From CAHJXF01 sp038240015 (GTDB lineage: Bacteria; Pseudomonadota; Gammaproteobacteria; Burkholderiales; Burkholderiaceae_D): a stretch of DNA of 13,094 nt. The notes beneath the pieces were generated by a model. That model searched no databases, was not told the origin of the DNA, and worked only from the letters and a program-made list of their open reading frames with translations. How positions within the stretch are numbered: the first letter of the stretch is position 1; each line of letters starts with the position of its first letter. The DNA is taken from assembly GCA_038240015.1 (NCBI GenBank), contig JBBSEF010000080.1:1-13094 (forward strand), read 5' to 3'. This document shows positions 13,041-13,094 of the stretch, one piece after another. Position numbers and translations under genes: made by a program.

Positions 13041-13094
13041 GAGGCTCTCCTGCACGCGAAGCAAAATGGATACGAGGCCGAGTCGTCATGACCC

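Overview
This is a GC-rich stretch of ordinary proteobacterial chromosome. The best reading is a betaproteobacterium, probably Burkholderiales. That rests on gene content and order (rnm/yciV-like, yciO, an M50 site-2 protease, trpS, a methyltransferase, dapA, bamC and a YycJ-like metallo-hydrolase, all in one direction), on the roughly 400-residue form of TrpS, and on a roxA-like gene divergent from slyD. I recalled this synteny and did not search for it. No tRNA, rRNA, CRISPR array, insertion sequence, integrase or phage gene is visible.

Region 1 (1-7788, + strand): the 3' end of an alpha/beta hydrolase gene, then an RNase AM/nucleotide phosphatase of the PHP family, YciO, a membrane site-2 protease, tryptophanyl-tRNA synthetase, a small SAM methyltransferase, dihydrodipicolinate synthase, the outer-membrane assembly lipoprotein BamC, and a metallo-beta-lactamase-fold hydrolase. 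A bidirectional hairpin terminator at 7812-7839 closes the block. Two genes (rnm and the protease) have a -10-like hexamer 5-6 nt before the ATG and no Shine-Dalgarno sequence, so they may be leaderless. The dapA leader holds two perfect short dyads back to back.

Region 2 (7859-10069, - strand): a 90-residue Ser/Thr/Pro-rich lipoprotein of unknown function; a 259-bp gene-free stretch; and a translationally coupled pair (ATGA overlap) made of a RoxA-type JmjC ribosomal oxygenase and a protein of unknown function with a possible PLD-like fold. A perfect dyad sits beside a TATAAT box between roxA and the divergent slyD.

Region 3 (10164-11007, + strand): SlyD, with a His-rich metal-binding tail, and a 52-residue Gly/Tyr-rich lipoprotein. 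The ribosome binding site of the small lipoprotein gene overlaps one arm of a 7-bp inverted repeat.

Region 4 (11016-13040, - strand): a likely three-gene operon read as phasin-like PHA-granule protein, TetR-family regulator, alpha/beta hydrolase. It suggests a small module for storage-granule or acyl metabolism. The phasin has a Lys/Arg/Ser/Ala-rich histone-like segment at its N-terminus, whereas PhaF carries such a tail at its C-terminus.

I do not see a clear new multi-gene system. The leads most worth following are the dapA leader dyads, the phasin-TetR-hydrolase operon, the roxA-coupled unknown gene, the two tiny lipoproteins, and the dyads beside slyD and the small lipoprotein.
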